From the NCBI RefSeq assembly GCF_009729055.1, contig NZ_CP045484.1:62001-126000 (forward strand): 64,000 bases of DNA, read 5' to 3'. The notes beneath the pieces were generated by a model. That model searched no databases, was not told where the DNA came from, and saw only the letters and a program-made list of their open reading frames with translations. Positions 18,933-31,044 of the stretch are shown here, in pieces. The position numbers and the translations under genes were made by a program. Numbering within the stretch: the stretch's first letter is position 1; each line of letters opens with the position of its first letter. Origin of the DNA: Sulfurisphaera ohwakuensis (GTDB lineage: Archaea; Thermoproteota; Thermoprotei_A; Sulfolobales; Sulfolobaceae).

Positions 18933-19298
18933 TTAAAGAAGTTTTAGATCTCCAGTTATCTTATCAACTAATTCTACAGGGGCTGGTCCAATTCCTATAC
19001 AAGTTACTGTTCCAGGTTCTATCTGCGTTTTTCCAGCATCTTGTATTATAGTTGTTGGTAAATTTAGTTCTATAGCCTTTTCATATCTTTTATTTAATTC
19101 ATCGAGGTTAGGAACTTTAACAACTATTTTAGGTTGTCCTTCTTCTAGCCATTTATATAACCATTCTTTCCAAAGACTATTACTAGAATTTAGAATATCA
19201 AGAACTAATGAAACAGCTGCATGAGCGACTTGGGCAGCTATTTTGCCTTTTCCCATATCTAAATCTGTCCTTACGACTATTACCATTTTAGTAGCCAT
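18933..19298 (-). CDS. pth2: Peptidyl-tRNA hydrolase, archaeal/eukaryotic type
   Basis: 121 residues from the ATG at 19296-19298, about 22 bases after a TTTATAAA box, so leaderless. Motifs: RTDLDMGKGKIAAQVAHAA with the catalytic Lys/Gln/His set and QDAGKTQIEPGTVTCIGIGP. It frees tRNA from peptidyl-tRNA that drops off ribosomes. It is divergent from the zinc-ribbon gene at 19344. Confidence 0.94.
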   Translation of the reverse strand: MATKMVIVVRTDLDMGKGKIAAQVAHAAVSLVLDILNSSNSLWKEWLYKWLEEGQPKIVVKVPNLDELNKRYEKAIELNLPTTIIQDAGKTQIEPGTVTCIGIGPAPVELVDKITGDLKLL

Positions 19299-19343
19299 CA
19301 AAAAGAGAGAATTTATAAACCAAATTAAAAACTATGTAATACA

Positions 19344-19547
19344 ATGAGTCTAAATTTCAGATTAAGTTTAAGAGAAGAGATTGAACCACCAGTATGCTCC
19401 AGTTGCGGAAAACTAATACACCCTAGAGAGAAAGGAGTTGAATTTTACTGCCCTAACTGTGGAGAAATAATTATAAGAAGATGTTATTATTGCAGAAAAC
19501 ACATAGTGTCCTATACTTGTCCAAAATGTGGTTTTGAAGGTCCATAA
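19344..19547 (+). CDS. Small double zinc-ribbon protein
   Basis: 67 residues with four CxxC knuckles: CSSCG, CPNCG, CYYC and CPKCG, so two zinc sites. This matches the archaeal DUF1610-type zinc-ribbon proteins usually linked to translation. It ends ten bases before the EF-1 beta gene and is probably cotranscribed with it, which supports a role at the ribosome. It is very likely a cytoplasmic RNA- or protein-binding factor. Confidence 0.85.
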   Translation: MSLNFRLSLREEIEPPVCSSCGKLIHPREKGVEFYCPNCGEIIIRRCYYCRKHIVSYTCPKCGFEGP

Positions 19548-19556
19548 GGTGATTAT

Positions 19557-19832
19557 ATGACAGACGTCCTTGTAGTAGTAAAAGTATTCCCAGAAAGTGA
19601 TGAAGTGAATCTTGATAATTTATATGAAGAAATTGGTAAGAAACTACCCGCAGGATATAAGTTAGTAAGAAAAGAAACAGAGCCAATAGCTTACGGTTTA
19701 AAAGCATTAATTGCATATGTACAAATGCCTGAAAATGTTGAGGGAGGAACTGATACATTAGAAGAGATAATAAACAGCATTCAAGGAGTAAGTCATGCTG
19801 AGGTAGTTGGTATTACAAGACTAGGTTTTTAA
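19557..19832 (+). CDS. ef1b: Elongation factor 1-beta (nucleotide exchange factor for EF-1 alpha)
   Basis: 91 residues, the short archaeal form. The beta-alpha-beta fold is visible: VLVVVKVFPESDEVN, KKETEPIAYGLKAL-like block and the C-terminal VSHAEVVGITRLGF ending. It restores GTP on the elongation factor that brings aminoacyl-tRNA. It follows the zinc-ribbon gene closely. Confidence 0.92.
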   Translation: MTDVLVVVKVFPESDEVNLDNLYEEIGKKLPAGYKLVRKETEPIAYGLKALIAYVQMPENVEGGTDTLEEIINSIQGVSHAEVVGITRLGF

Positions 19833-19837
19833 ATTAA

Positions 19838-22201
<2,364 letters not shown>

Positions 22202-22207
22202 AAATAA

Positions 22208-22438
22208 ATGTGGAGAGAAATTCCGTTACATTACATTATTCTTGAAATTCTTAAGAAGAGAAATGCACCTATTACAGATGAAGATTTATATAACGAAGTT
22301 AAGAAAAGCGTAAATTATGAAATATCTTTTTCTGATTTTTTAAAAGCATTAATGAAACTAGAAATTAGGGGATTTATTACAGTAACGTTAATAAGAGAGA
22401 ATGTAAGAATGATTAATTATATAGGTGAGAAGGAATAG
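22208..22438 (+). CDS. Small winged-helix protein between cdc48 and fen1
   Basis: 76 residues. Predicted winged helix: HYIILEILKKRNAPITDEDL, a second helix SFSDFLKALMKLEIRG and a wing strand FITVTLIRENVRMINY. It starts six bases after the cdc48 stop and its TAG overlaps the apparent ATA start of fen1. Such a position suggests a DNA- or protein-binding partner in replication or proteolysis; this is inference only. Confidence 0.7.
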   Translation: MWREIPLHYIILEILKKRNAPITDEDLYNEVKKSVNYEISFSDFLKALMKLEIRGFITVTLIRENVRMINYIGEKE

Positions 22439-23496
22439 GAGTAGATCTTGCTGAGCTTGTTGAAGAGGTAAAAAAGGAACTATCTTTCGCTGAACTTAAA
22501 GGAAAGAAAATAAGTATTGATGCATATAATGCCCTTTATCAGTTTTTGGCTGCGATAAGACAACCAGATGGAACACCATTAATGGATAGTCAAGGAAGAG
22601 TAACTAGTCATCTTAATGGATTATTTTATAGGACTATAAGTATTCTGGAGGAGGGAATTATACCCATTTATGTTTTTGATGGAAAACCACCAGAACAAAA
22701 AGCTCAAGAATTAGAACGAAGAAAAAAAGTAAAAGAAGAAGCTGAAAAGAAGTTAGAGCAAGCCAAAACAGAAGGAAGTATAAAGGCTAGTGAGTTAAAA
22801 AAATATGCTCAAATGAGTATTAGACTTACTAACGAAATGGCTGAAGAAAGCAAGGAATTACTGAAAGCTATGGGAATTCCAGTAGTTCAAGCACCTTCAG
22901 AAGGTGAAGCAGAAGCAGCATATATAAATATTTTAGGCTTAAGTTGGGCAACTGCAAGCCAAGACTATGACTCCCTTTTATTTGGTGCTAAAAGGTTAAT
23001 AAGAAATCTTACTTTAACTGGTAAAAGGAAACTTCCGGGAAAAGATGTATATGTAGAGATTAAACCAGAACTAATAGAACTAGATACTTTATTAAAAAAA
23101 CTGGGTTTAACTAGAGAACAATTAATAGACATTGGCATTATAGTTGGAACAGATTATAACCCAGATGGAATTAAAGGCTATGGCGTTAAAACCGCATATA
23201 GAATTATTAAAAAATATGGTAGTTTAGAAAAAGCAATAGAAAAAGGAGAAATACCAAAAATTAAAGTCAATTTTAACGTCGAAGAGATAAGAAGTCTATT
23301 CCTAAAACCACAAGTAGTAGAGCCTAAGGAAAATCTTGAATTAGTAGATTGTGATAGTAATAAAATATTAGATATCCTCGTTAAAACGCACGATTTTAAC
23401 GAGGAAAGAGTAAAAAACGGGATAGAGAGATTAGAAAAAGCAAAGAGAGAAGCAAAAGGAGCTTCTCGTCAGACTGGACTTGATCAATGGTTTTGA
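22435..23496 (+). CDS. fen1: Flap endonuclease 1, apparent AUA start codon
   Basis: 353 residues if translated from ATA at 22435, giving GVDLAELVEEVKKELSF after the initiator. That matches the universally conserved FEN1 N-terminus with Gly2 and the metal-binding Asp in ISIDAYNALYQFL. The first ordinary start (TTG, 22546) would delete that Asp and leave the enzyme dead. Other hallmarks: VFDGKPPE, APSEGEAEAAY, ASQDYDSLLFG, GTDYNPDGIKGYG, and the PCNA-binding tail QTGLDQWF. It cuts 5' flaps in Okazaki fragments. The start overlaps the upstream stop as ATAG. Confidence 0.92.
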   Translation: MGVDLAELVEEVKKELSFAELKGKKISIDAYNALYQFLAAIRQPDGTPLMDSQGRVTSHLNGLFYRTISILEEGIIPIYVFDGKPPEQKAQELERRKKVKEEAEKKLEQAKTEGSIKASELKKYAQMSIRLTNEMAEESKELLKAMGIPVVQAPSEGEAEAAYINILGLSWATASQDYDSLLFGAKRLIRNLTLTGKRKLPGKDVYVEIKPELIELDTLLKKLGLTREQLIDIGIIVGTDYNPDGIKGYGVKTAYRIIKKYGSLEKAIEKGEIPKIKVNFNVEEIRSLFLKPQVVEPKENLELVDCDSNKILDILVKTHDFNEERVKNGIERLEKAKREAKGASRQTGLDQWF

Positions 23497-23543
23497 TTAA
23501 CTAAATTTTCATGTACATAGCTTTTAAATTAAATAATTTTATA

Positions 23544-24200
23544 ATGATATTTGTGAACACTCACACTTTTATTCCATTATACCTTAATCTGATTGACCTT
23601 AATGTCTTAGTTATAGGCGGAGGAAAAGTAGGGACTAAAAGAGCTTTAAACTTTTATGAACATGGAGCTAAAGTTACTGTTGTAAGTTTAAATTTCTCAG
23701 AAGAATTATTAAACTATAAGGATAAAATTTCATTAATAAAAAAGGATGCAAATGATTTAGATTCAAACTTTTTAGCGAACTTTGATATCATTATTACTGC
23801 TACAAATGATAAAAATATTAACAGTAAATTATGTCATGAAGCAAAAAAATTAAAAAAATTATGTAATAATCCTACTAATATAGAAGAATCTAGTTTTATA
23901 GTGCCTATATACTATACAGATAATGAACTCTCAATAGCTGTTACTACTTTCGGCAAATCTAGCTTATCATCAAAATACATTATTGAACTTATTCGTAAAA
24001 ATATTCTTAGTGATGAAATTTATGAACTAGTAAAAGTAATGGAAACAGTCAAAGAGTTACTTAAATCAGAAATAAATGATCCTTCAAAAAGGTTTACATA
24101 TTATAGTAAAATATTTAATGATGAAATTTTTAGAAATTATATAAAAGAAAAGAAATTAGATTTAGCAATAGATAGAGCAAAGGTGATTATAAATGAGTGA
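23544..24200 (+). CDS. sirC: Precorrin-2 dehydrogenase / sirohydrochlorin ferrochelatase-like protein
   Basis: 218 residues from the ATG at 23544, which is about 22 bases after a CTTTTAAATT box and so fits leaderless translation; an upstream ATG at 23511 is inside the promoter. The N-terminal Rossmann motif NVLVIGGGKVGTKRAL and the ITATNDKNIN/NNPTNIEES blocks match Met8/CysG-N enzymes that oxidise precorrin-2 with NAD. It begins the haem/sirohaem cluster and overlaps hemA by eight bases. Confidence 0.85.
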   Translation: MIFVNTHTFIPLYLNLIDLNVLVIGGGKVGTKRALNFYEHGAKVTVVSLNFSEELLNYKDKISLIKKDANDLDSNFLANFDIIITATNDKNINSKLCHEAKKLKKLCNNPTNIEESSFIVPIYYTDNELSIAVTTFGKSSLSSKYIIELIRKNILSDEIYELVKVMETVKELLKSEINDPSKRFTYYSKIFNDEIFRNYIKEKKLDLAIDRAKVIINE

Positions 24201-25431
24201 CGAATTTATAGATATAAACAATTATATAGCAATAGTATATACATACAAAACAGTTGGAATAAGTAAGTTATATGAACATTATGTTAAAGATCAAGAATTG
24301 TTATTGCTAAAGGGACTAATAAAGGGAGAAATTAGTGTATTACAAACATGTAACAGAGCAGAGACATACTTATATACATATAACAAAGAAGAATTTAAAG
24401 ATTTTTTACAGAAATTAGATGAAATTCATGGAAAGCAGATTAGTAAAGATGCTATGATCTTAAAAGGGGAAGATGCAGTAAAGCATTTGTTTGAGGTATC
24501 ATCTGGTTTAGACTCACTTGCTATAGGCGAATACGAAATACTTAGACAATTGAAAGAAAGCATTGAAAAAAGTAAAAAACTTGGATTAAGCAGTGAAAAA
24601 CTAGAATTTCTTTTTAAAAATGCTATAAAGGTTGGAAGAAAAATTAGACAACAAACGGAAATTTCAAAAGGGAAAACTGGTATATATGCATTAGCTGTTG
24701 AATATGCTAAACATGTATCAAATAATAACATAGGCAATGTAAAAATTGCTATAGTAGGAGCCGGAGAAATTGGAAATAAACTAGCTCTAATGTTGAAGAA
24801 TGAAGGAGCTCAAAATGTTACAATATTTAACAGAACATACGAAAAAGCGTTAGAAGTTGCCAATAAGTATGGCTTTAAAGCAGAACCATTAGATTTTGAT
24901 AAAATAAATAATTATGATATTGTATTTGTTGCAATATATTATGATAAAAAAATAAATCTACCAAATCCTAAACTAGTAATTGATCTTTCTGTTCCCCAGA
25001 TTGTTTTAGGTAACAATGTTATTACGTTAGAAAATTTGAGATCTATCTCAGAGAAAATAATGGAAACAAAAATATTAAGTTTACAGAAAGCTGAGGAATT
25101 AATCCATATAGAGATAGAGAATTTTAAGAATGAAATTATTAAATATAATCAAAATAGACTTATTTCTAAATTTATGAAAAGAATAGAAGATATTAGGGAA
25201 GCTGAAATAAATAGAGCTTATGCAGAAATTTTAAAACATGCTAATGATAAAGAAGAGATAAAGAATATTATTGATAAAATGACTAATTCAATGCTTAAAA
25301 AAATCTTTTCACCGCTTTTTGAAACCGTTAGAAAAAATGAAGATATGGCAAATTACATTAACAACATTTTCGAAATATTAAGTAATGGTAACATTTCCAA
25401 CTCTAAGACCGAGGAGACTAAGGAAAAATAA
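24193..25431 (+). CDS. hemA: Glutamyl-tRNA reductase
   Basis: 412 residues. Catalytic Cys in LQTCNRAETYLY, GLDSLAIGEYEILRQ loop, and NADPH-binding AIVGAGEIGNKLALML. A long C-terminal dimerisation helix follows. It reduces the glutamate on tRNA-Glu to the semialdehyde, the first committed step of tetrapyrrole synthesis. It overlaps sirC by 8 bases and hemB by 47, so expression is coupled. Confidence 0.94.
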   Translation: MSDEFIDINNYIAIVYTYKTVGISKLYEHYVKDQELLLLKGLIKGEISVLQTCNRAETYLYTYNKEEFKDFLQKLDEIHGKQISKDAMILKGEDAVKHLFEVSSGLDSLAIGEYEILRQLKESIEKSKKLGLSSEKLEFLFKNAIKVGRKIRQQTEISKGKTGIYALAVEYAKHVSNNNIGNVKIAIVGAGEIGNKLALMLKNEGAQNVTIFNRTYEKALEVANKYGFKAEPLDFDKINNYDIVFVAIYYDKKINLPNPKLVIDLSVPQIVLGNNVITLENLRSISEKIMETKILSLQKAEELIHIEIENFKNEIIKYNQNRLISKFMKRIEDIREAEINRAYAEILKHANDKEEIKNIIDKMTNSMLKKIFSPLFETVRKNEDMANYINNIFEILSNGNISNSKTEETKEK

Positions 25432-26395
25432 GTTAATAAGAGACTTAGTCGCAGAAACAAGTTTAACTACTTCTGGGTTAATACAGCCTATTTTCATAAA
25501 AGAAAATATAAATGAACCAGAAAAGATAGATAGTATGCCTGGTGTTTATAGATATCCACCTAATGAGCACTTGATAAAGTTTGTCGAAGAAGTTTATAGT
25601 TTTGGCGTAAAGAATTTTATTCTCTTCGGAATACCCTCATTTAAAGATGAATTTGCATCATCAGCATACGATAAAAATGGAATAATACAAAAATCACTAA
25701 GACTGCTTAGGCAAACTTTCGGAGAGAAAATATTACTAATTACTGATGAATGTACAGATGAATATACCTCTCACGGACATTGTGGAATTATCACACAAAA
25801 AGATGGAAAACTTTGTGTGAACAATGACGAAAGCCTAAAAGTTCATGCACTTATTGCAGTCAGCCAAGCTGAGGCAGGAGCTGATATTATAGCACCTTCA
25901 TCAATGATGGATGGCGTTGTTGGAGCTATTAGGAAGGCATTAGATGAAGCGGGTTTTACGGATACTGCAATAATGTCGTATAGTGTAAAATACGCATCAA
26001 CGTTTTATTCACCTTTTAGAGATGCAGCATATTCTAAACCAGCTTTTGGTGATAGAAGAGGATACCAAATGGATCCAAGAAACGCCTTTGAAGCATTGAA
26101 GGAGGCTAGTTTAGATATAGAAGAAGGAGCTGATATTCTTATGGTGAAACCGGCTCACACTTATTTAGATGTTATAAGATTAGTAAAGACAACCTTCCCA
26201 CAATATCCATTAGCTGCATATCATGTTAGTGGAGAATATAGTATGATTAAAGCAGCAGCCTTAAATGGATGGATAGATGAAAAAACAGCTGTTTTGGAAA
26301 TAACTACTGCAATAAAAAGAGCTGGTGCAGATTTAATTATAACGTATTATGCTAAAGACATAGCTAATTGGATAAAAGAAGGTGTACCTTTTTGA
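25385..26395 (+). CDS. hemB: Delta-aminolevulinate dehydratase (porphobilinogen synthase)
   Basis: 336 residues. Starts [13 protein letters not shown] as in archaeal relatives. The two active-site lysines lie in SYSVKYAS and LMVKPAH. The metal-site segment [15 protein letters not shown] includes Cys ligands typical of zinc-type enzymes. It joins two aminolevulinates into porphobilinogen. It overlaps the end of hemA by 47 bases. Confidence 0.95.
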   Translation: MVTFPTLRPRRLRKNKLIRDLVAETSLTTSGLIQPIFIKENINEPEKIDSMPGVYRYPPNEHLIKFVEEVYSFGVKNFILFGIPSFKDEFASSAYDKNGIIQKSLRLLRQTFGEKILLITDECTDEYTSHGHCGIITQKDGKLCVNNDESLKVHALIAVSQAEAGADIIAPSSMMDGVVGAIRKALDEAGFTDTAIMSYSVKYASTFYSPFRDAAYSKPAFGDRRGYQMDPRNAFEALKEASLDIEEGADILMVKPAHTYLDVIRLVKTTFPQYPLAAYHVSGEYSMIKAAALNGWIDEKTAVLEITTAIKRAGADLIITYYAKDIANWIKEGVPF

Positions 26396-27651
26396 GCGAA
26401 AATCTTTGGAAGAAAGCCTTAGAATTATTTGCTGGAGGAGTAAATAGCCCTGTAAGAGCTGCCGTTAAACCATACCCCTTTTATGTTGAAAAAAGTGAGG
26501 GAGCATTCCTTTATACGATAGATGGACAAAGACTCATAGATTATGTTCTAGGATATGGCCCACTAATATTAGGTCATGCACATCCATATGTTAAAAAGAA
26601 GATAATAGAACAAATAGAGAAAGGCTGGTTATACGGAACTCCTAGTAAAAAGGAAATTGAATTAGCTGAAAAAATAAGATCTCATATACCATCTGCTGAA
26701 AAGATTAGATTTGTTAACAGTGGTACTGAAGCAACAATGTTAGCAATACGCTTAGCTAGAGGATATACAAAAAGAGAAAAAATATTAAAATTTGACGGAA
26801 ATTATCACGGAGCTCACGATTACGCTTTAATAAATGCTGGTAGTGCTGTATCAGAGTTCAATGTTATTATATCTTCAGGCATTCCAACTTCGATAATTAA
26901 TACTGTAATAGTGTGTAAATATAATGACCTTGACTGCGTAGAAAAACACCTTAGAACTGAGGAAATAGCTGGAGTTATAGTTGAACCAGTAATGGGAAAT
27001 ATGGGAGTGATTTTACCAGAGCAAGACTTTCTTAATGGATTAAGAGAACTTACGAAAACATATAATTCTGTACTTATATTCGATGAAGTAATAACTGGTT
27101 TTAGATTAGGACTTAGTGGCGCTCAGGGATATTTTAAGGTAATCCCAGATTTAACTACTTTAGGAAAGATTATTGGTGGCGGCTTACCAATAGGTGCAGT
27201 TACTGGAAAAAAAGAAATTATGAGTAATCTTACCCCAGAAGGAAATGTATTTAATGCTGGTACATTTAATGCTAATCCTCTTACAATGGCTGCAGGAATA
27301 GCTACAATAGAAGTTCTAGAGACAACAAATGCATATGATATAGCTAATAAGGCTTCAAAAGAAATAGCAGAAGAACTAGATAATTCTTTATCTAAAAAGA
27401 ATTTTAAATATACTATAAATAGAATACAAAGCATGTTCCAATTCTTTATAGGTATAAGTAAAGTAACTAATGCTGATGATGCTAGGTTAGCTAATAAACA
27501 TCTCTATGTAAAGATTCATGAAAAACTGCTGAAACTAGGCGTTTTCATTCCTCCTAGTCAATTTGAGACAATATTTACATCTAGTTCACACTCTGATGAG
27601 ATAGTAAATCTTACTATTGAAGCAATTCATAAGGTGGTTAGTGAAATATGA
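26392..27651 (+). CDS. hemL: Glutamate-1-semialdehyde 2,1-aminomutase
   Basis: About 419 residues from the TTG at 26392, which overlaps the hemB stop as TTGA; the ATG at 26368 lies well inside hemB and is less likely. Motifs: [37 protein letters not shown], and [13 protein letters not shown] with the PLP lysine. It converts GSA from HemA into aminolevulinate. It overlaps hemC by four bases. Confidence 0.95.
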   Translation: MSENLWKKALELFAGGVNSPVRAAVKPYPFYVEKSEGAFLYTIDGQRLIDYVLGYGPLILGHAHPYVKKKIIEQIEKGWLYGTPSKKEIELAEKIRSHIPSAEKIRFVNSGTEATMLAIRLARGYTKREKILKFDGNYHGAHDYALINAGSAVSEFNVIISSGIPTSIINTVIVCKYNDLDCVEKHLRTEEIAGVIVEPVMGNMGVILPEQDFLNGLRELTKTYNSVLIFDEVITGFRLGLSGAQGYFKVIPDLTTLGKIIGGGLPIGAVTGKKEIMSNLTPEGNVFNAGTFNANPLTMAAGIATIEVLETTNAYDIANKASKEIAEELDNSLSKKNFKYTINRIQSMFQFFIGISKVTNADDARLANKHLYVKIHEKLLKLGVFIPPSQFETIFTSSSHSDEIVNLTIEAIHKVVSEI

Positions 27652-28532
27652 GAATAAGAATAGCAGCTAGAGGTAGTAAACTAAGCAGAATTCAAGTAAT
27701 GATGGTTGAAAACTATTTACATAAATTAGGTATAGAAACTGAATTTATAGAGATTAAAACTAAAGCTGATTTATTCCAGAACGAACCTTTATCTAAACTA
27801 GGTAAAGGAGTATTCGAAAAAGAAGTAAATCAAGCAGTTTTAGATAATAAGGCTGATGTCGCTGTTCATAGTATGAAGGATATCTTGACTGAGATTTCAG
27901 AAAACTTGGAAATTTATGCTGTATTACCCAGGGATCCTCCATTTGATATTTTAATCTCAAGAAAAAACTTATTTAACTTGGAACCAAATTCAATTATAGG
28001 AACTAGTAGTATTAGAAGAAAAAATTTCCTAACTTTTTATAGAAATGATCTTAACATTAAGGATTTGAGAGGAAATATAGATACTAGATTAAAGAAGTAT
28101 TTTGAAGGTCAATATGACGGCATTATAATAGCTGAGGCTTCAATATATAGGCTAAAAGAGCAGGTTCAGTATTATAGGTTAGATCCTCATTTATTCACTC
28201 CAGAAGCTAATCAAGGTATAATAGTAGTTATAGGAAGAAAAAAAGATGAAACAATAAAGAAAATATTTAATGAAATAAATGATAAAGATACATTAGAAAT
28301 TGCTATTGCTGAAAGAAAAGCATTAAGTATTGTAGGGGGTGGATGCCATTCACCAATTGGAGTTTATTTTGAAAAATATGATAAAGATTTCCATGGAATA
28401 ATTAGTTCTTCATTTGGTAGGAAAAAGATTACAATAGAAGAGTATTTTCATAACATGACTCCTTATGAAGCAGGGGAATTATTAGGTAAAAGATTCTTGG
28501 AGGAAATAAAAAATGAAGGTATTATTCCTTAG
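27648..28532 (+). CDS. hemC: Porphobilinogen deaminase (hydroxymethylbilane synthase)
   Basis: 294 residues. [18 protein letters not shown] and [12 protein letters not shown] bind the growing chain, and [11 protein letters not shown] carries the Cys that anchors the dipyrromethane cofactor. It polymerises four porphobilinogens. It overlaps hemL by four bases and hemD by 20. Confidence 0.95.
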   Translation: MRIRIAARGSKLSRIQVMMVENYLHKLGIETEFIEIKTKADLFQNEPLSKLGKGVFEKEVNQAVLDNKADVAVHSMKDILTEISENLEIYAVLPRDPPFDILISRKNLFNLEPNSIIGTSSIRRKNFLTFYRNDLNIKDLRGNIDTRLKKYFEGQYDGIIIAEASIYRLKEQVQYYRLDPHLFTPEANQGIIVVIGRKKDETIKKIFNEINDKDTLEIAIAERKALSIVGGGCHSPIGVYFEKYDKDFHGIISSSFGRKKITIEEYFHNMTPYEAGELLGKRFLEEIKNEGIIP

Positions 28533-29148
28533 GCCCGAAGGATCTAATATTCCTTATAGTAAGAATTTTATTGAAATTAGTATTTTAAAACCTGAATGTA
28601 TAAATTATACTGTTAATTTACACGAGATAGACGGCCTTGGATTCACGAGTATTAATGCAGTAAGATGTTTTAAAGACTTTGATAAAATTGAAGGAAAAGC
28701 TATATTTGCCGTAGGACCTAGTACATCGGAAGAGCTAATTAAGCGTAATATTAAAAATGTGATTATACCAGAAGAATATACTGTAGAATATCTGGTAAAA
28801 CTAATAAAGCAGAATACTAAAAATCCACTTCTAGTTAGGAGTTTGATAGCAATAGATAACAGTTTAGATATCAAGCAAATTGCTGATTATAATTTAAAAG
28901 CAGATTTACAAAAACTAGAAGAAGCCAGAGAGCTAATTGAAAAATGTAAAGTTGATATAATAGTTTTAACTAGCTCTTATATAGCTAGTTTAGTGAAAGA
29001 TTTTATAAAAGAATGTGAAATAATAGTAAGCATAGGTCCGTCTACTTCTAAAGTAATTAAAGATAAGAAAAACATATATGAAGCGAAAGAGCATGATATG
29101 AAAGGAATTTTAAAATTATTAAAAGAATTGGGTGCTTATGATGGATGA
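28513..29148 (+). CDS. hemD: Uroporphyrinogen-III synthase
   Basis: 211 residues, weakly conserved as usual for HemD. The [10 protein letters not shown] and [11 protein letters not shown] segments match the two-lobed HemD fold, with VSIGPSTSK near the end. It closes and flips ring D to give uroporphyrinogen III. It is the last recognisable tetrapyrrole gene of the cluster; later steps must be encoded elsewhere. Confidence 0.85.
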   Translation: MKVLFLRPEGSNIPYSKNFIEISILKPECINYTVNLHEIDGLGFTSINAVRCFKDFDKIEGKAIFAVGPSTSEELIKRNIKNVIIPEEYTVEYLVKLIKQNTKNPLLVRSLIAIDNSLDIKQIADYNLKADLQKLEEARELIEKCKVDIIVLTSSYIASLVKDFIKECEIIVSIGPSTSKVIKDKKNIYEAKEHDMKGILKLLKELGAYDG

Positions 29149-29401
29149 AGAAATAAAATCAATAACAATTTCTACATTAAAGAAATTGATTGGAGATTTT
29201 GATATAAATACGCTGGAGATAAAGTTTTATCAGTCATTTAAGGATAGGTATGATATCTATGGAAAATTTCAGAACAAAGACGGTGTATATGAATTTGCAA
29301 TTAGTGTAGATAAAAAAGGTAATATAAAAAGAGATCACATCAATTTAATATCACCTAGAAAAGTTGTAGATGAGATAAATAAGAAAGTCCACAGTGAGTA
29401 A
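29138..29401 (+). CDS. Small conserved hypothetical protein after hemD
   Basis: About 87 residues; the ATG pair at 29138 and 29141 overlaps the hemD stop. It looks like a compact alpha/beta protein (FDINTLEIKFYQSFKDRYDI, VYEFAISVDKKGN). No family recognised. Its position in an overlapping series suggests cotranslation with the hem genes, but a role in haem synthesis is not shown. Confidence 0.6.
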   Translation: MMDEEIKSITISTLKKLIGDFDINTLEIKFYQSFKDRYDIYGKFQNKDGVYEFAISVDKKGNIKRDHINLISPRKVVDEINKKVHSE

Positions 29402-29403
29402 CA

Positions 29404-31044
29404 TTGAAAGTATTACTAATCATAATAGACGGTGCATCATACAAAATAATTGAAAAAATTAAGGATAAATTACCTACTATAAATAAGTTGATAAATTCTG
29501 GTTTTTATGGAAAATTGGAATCAGTATTTCCTTCCCTTACTCCAATTGCTTTAGCCTCATTAATAACTGGAAACTTACCTGAACATAACGGAATTACAGC
29601 ACCTAAAATTTTTATAAAAGGACGCTCGCTATCTTCTCCTTTATCAGCGTTCAGTAGTGAAGGTTTAAAATCTGATCCTATTTGGGCATATCTAGGTAAA
29701 CATGGATATAAAGTCACAGTAACTTCTAATCCTCAAGCACTACCAGATAAATGGAAAATTAAAGATGTAATATTATTCGACCCATATAAAAGTAAAATAA
29801 AGAAGTGCAGCGATGCTAAAGTTCTTTTAGAAGGAGAAAACAAAATCCTAAGTAATATATGGCTTGTAGAGAAACGTAATTCTAAGTACCTCATAGTCTA
29901 TACAAGCCCTTATGGTGAAAAAGAAATTGAATTAGAAGAGGGAGAATGGAGTGAGCCTATCGAAATTTTAGGTAAGTGCGGCAAAGATGAATTGAAAGGA
30001 ACCATATTTCTACATGCTAGGCATGAGAACGTATATGTAAGTCCTATTAGTTTCTTCAATTATAAATGGGGAAATAATACTGAATTACAAGAAAAAATAT
30101 GGAATTTTATAGTAAATAAACATGGAATGATTTTAGATGGAGACTATCACTCTTTATATAAAGGAATTATAACGTTAGATGAATATTTAAAAACTATCGA
30201 ACTCACATACTCATTTTTTCTTAATTATACATTATTCATGCTAGAAAATACTAATTGGGATTTCGCTATTACATATCTACCAATAGTAGATAACCTCCAG
30301 CATTTACTTTACGGTATTAACGAAGAAAAAGCCTTTGAACATATAGTAAAAGGATACGAAATGGCAGATGAATTTATTAGAGCACAACTTAATTATGCAG
30401 ACGTATTTTTCGTGTGTTCTGACCATGGAATAGCTGAAGTTGAAAAGAAAATTTTTATAAATAAGTTTCTTGAAAAAATTAATGTATTGAAATTAAATGA
30501 TAATGAAGAAATAGATTGGAGTAAAACAAAAGCATATTACGGTGGAGGAGGCCAAATAAGAATTAATTTAAAAAATAGAGAAAAAAACGGCATAGTGTCA
30601 CATAGGGAATTCCCAAAATTAGTAAGATATATAGTAAGAAACTTAGAAAATTTAGTTGACGAAGAAAAAAATGAAAGAATTTTTACATCTATTGTAGCAA
30701 GAGAATCTCCTGCTAATGATAGGGAAGGAGATATTTATATCACAGGTCTTAAAGAGAAATACGGAATAAGTAGTTTAGTTAAAAAAGATATGAACATAAT
30801 AGAAAAAATTGAATATTACAAAATGACATCAGGAGAACATGGTTATTTTAGAAAGGATGATCTTTACGGTATTATTATATTTTATGATAAGAAGAGTAAT
30901 ACAAGAAGGAAATTTATTTCAAATGCAAAAATAATAGATGTGGCACCTACGATCTTGAAATTATTTAACGTAACAAATGTTAAAATGGATGGAAAGCCTA
31001 TTATTACATTAGTAGAAAAGTATGGAGATCTCAACAATTATTAG
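29404..31044 (+). CDS. Alkaline-phosphatase-superfamily phosphodiesterase/nucleotide pyrophosphatase
   Basis: 546 residues, TTG start two bases after the preceding gene. Metal and nucleophile features: LLIIIDGASYKII at the start, FPSLTPIALASLITG with the Thr nucleophile, TYLPIVDNLQHLLYG and VCSDHGIAE. This is the type I phosphodiesterase family, which hydrolyses phosphodiesters or pyrophosphates. No signal peptide is seen, so it is cytoplasmic. Substrate unknown; it overlaps the next gene by 23 bases. Confidence 0.75.
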   Translation: MKVLLIIIDGASYKIIEKIKDKLPTINKLINSGFYGKLESVFPSLTPIALASLITGNLPEHNGITAPKIFIKGRSLSSPLSAFSSEGLKSDPIWAYLGKHGYKVTVTSNPQALPDKWKIKDVILFDPYKSKIKKCSDAKVLLEGENKILSNIWLVEKRNSKYLIVYTSPYGEKEIELEEGEWSEPIEILGKCGKDELKGTIFLHARHENVYVSPISFFNYKWGNNTELQEKIWNFIVNKHGMILDGDYHSLYKGIITLDEYLKTIELTYSFFLNYTLFMLENTNWDFAITYLPIVDNLQHLLYGINEEKAFEHIVKGYEMADEFIRAQLNYADVFFVCSDHGIAEVEKKIFINKFLEKINVLKLNDNEEIDWSKTKAYYGGGGQIRINLKNREKNGIVSHREFPKLVRYIVRNLENLVDEEKNERIFTSIVARESPANDREGDIYITGLKEKYGISSLVKKDMNIIEKIEYYKMTSGEHGYFRKDDLYGIIIFYDKKSNTRRKFISNAKIIDVAPTILKLFNVTNVKMDGKPIITLVEKYGDLNNY

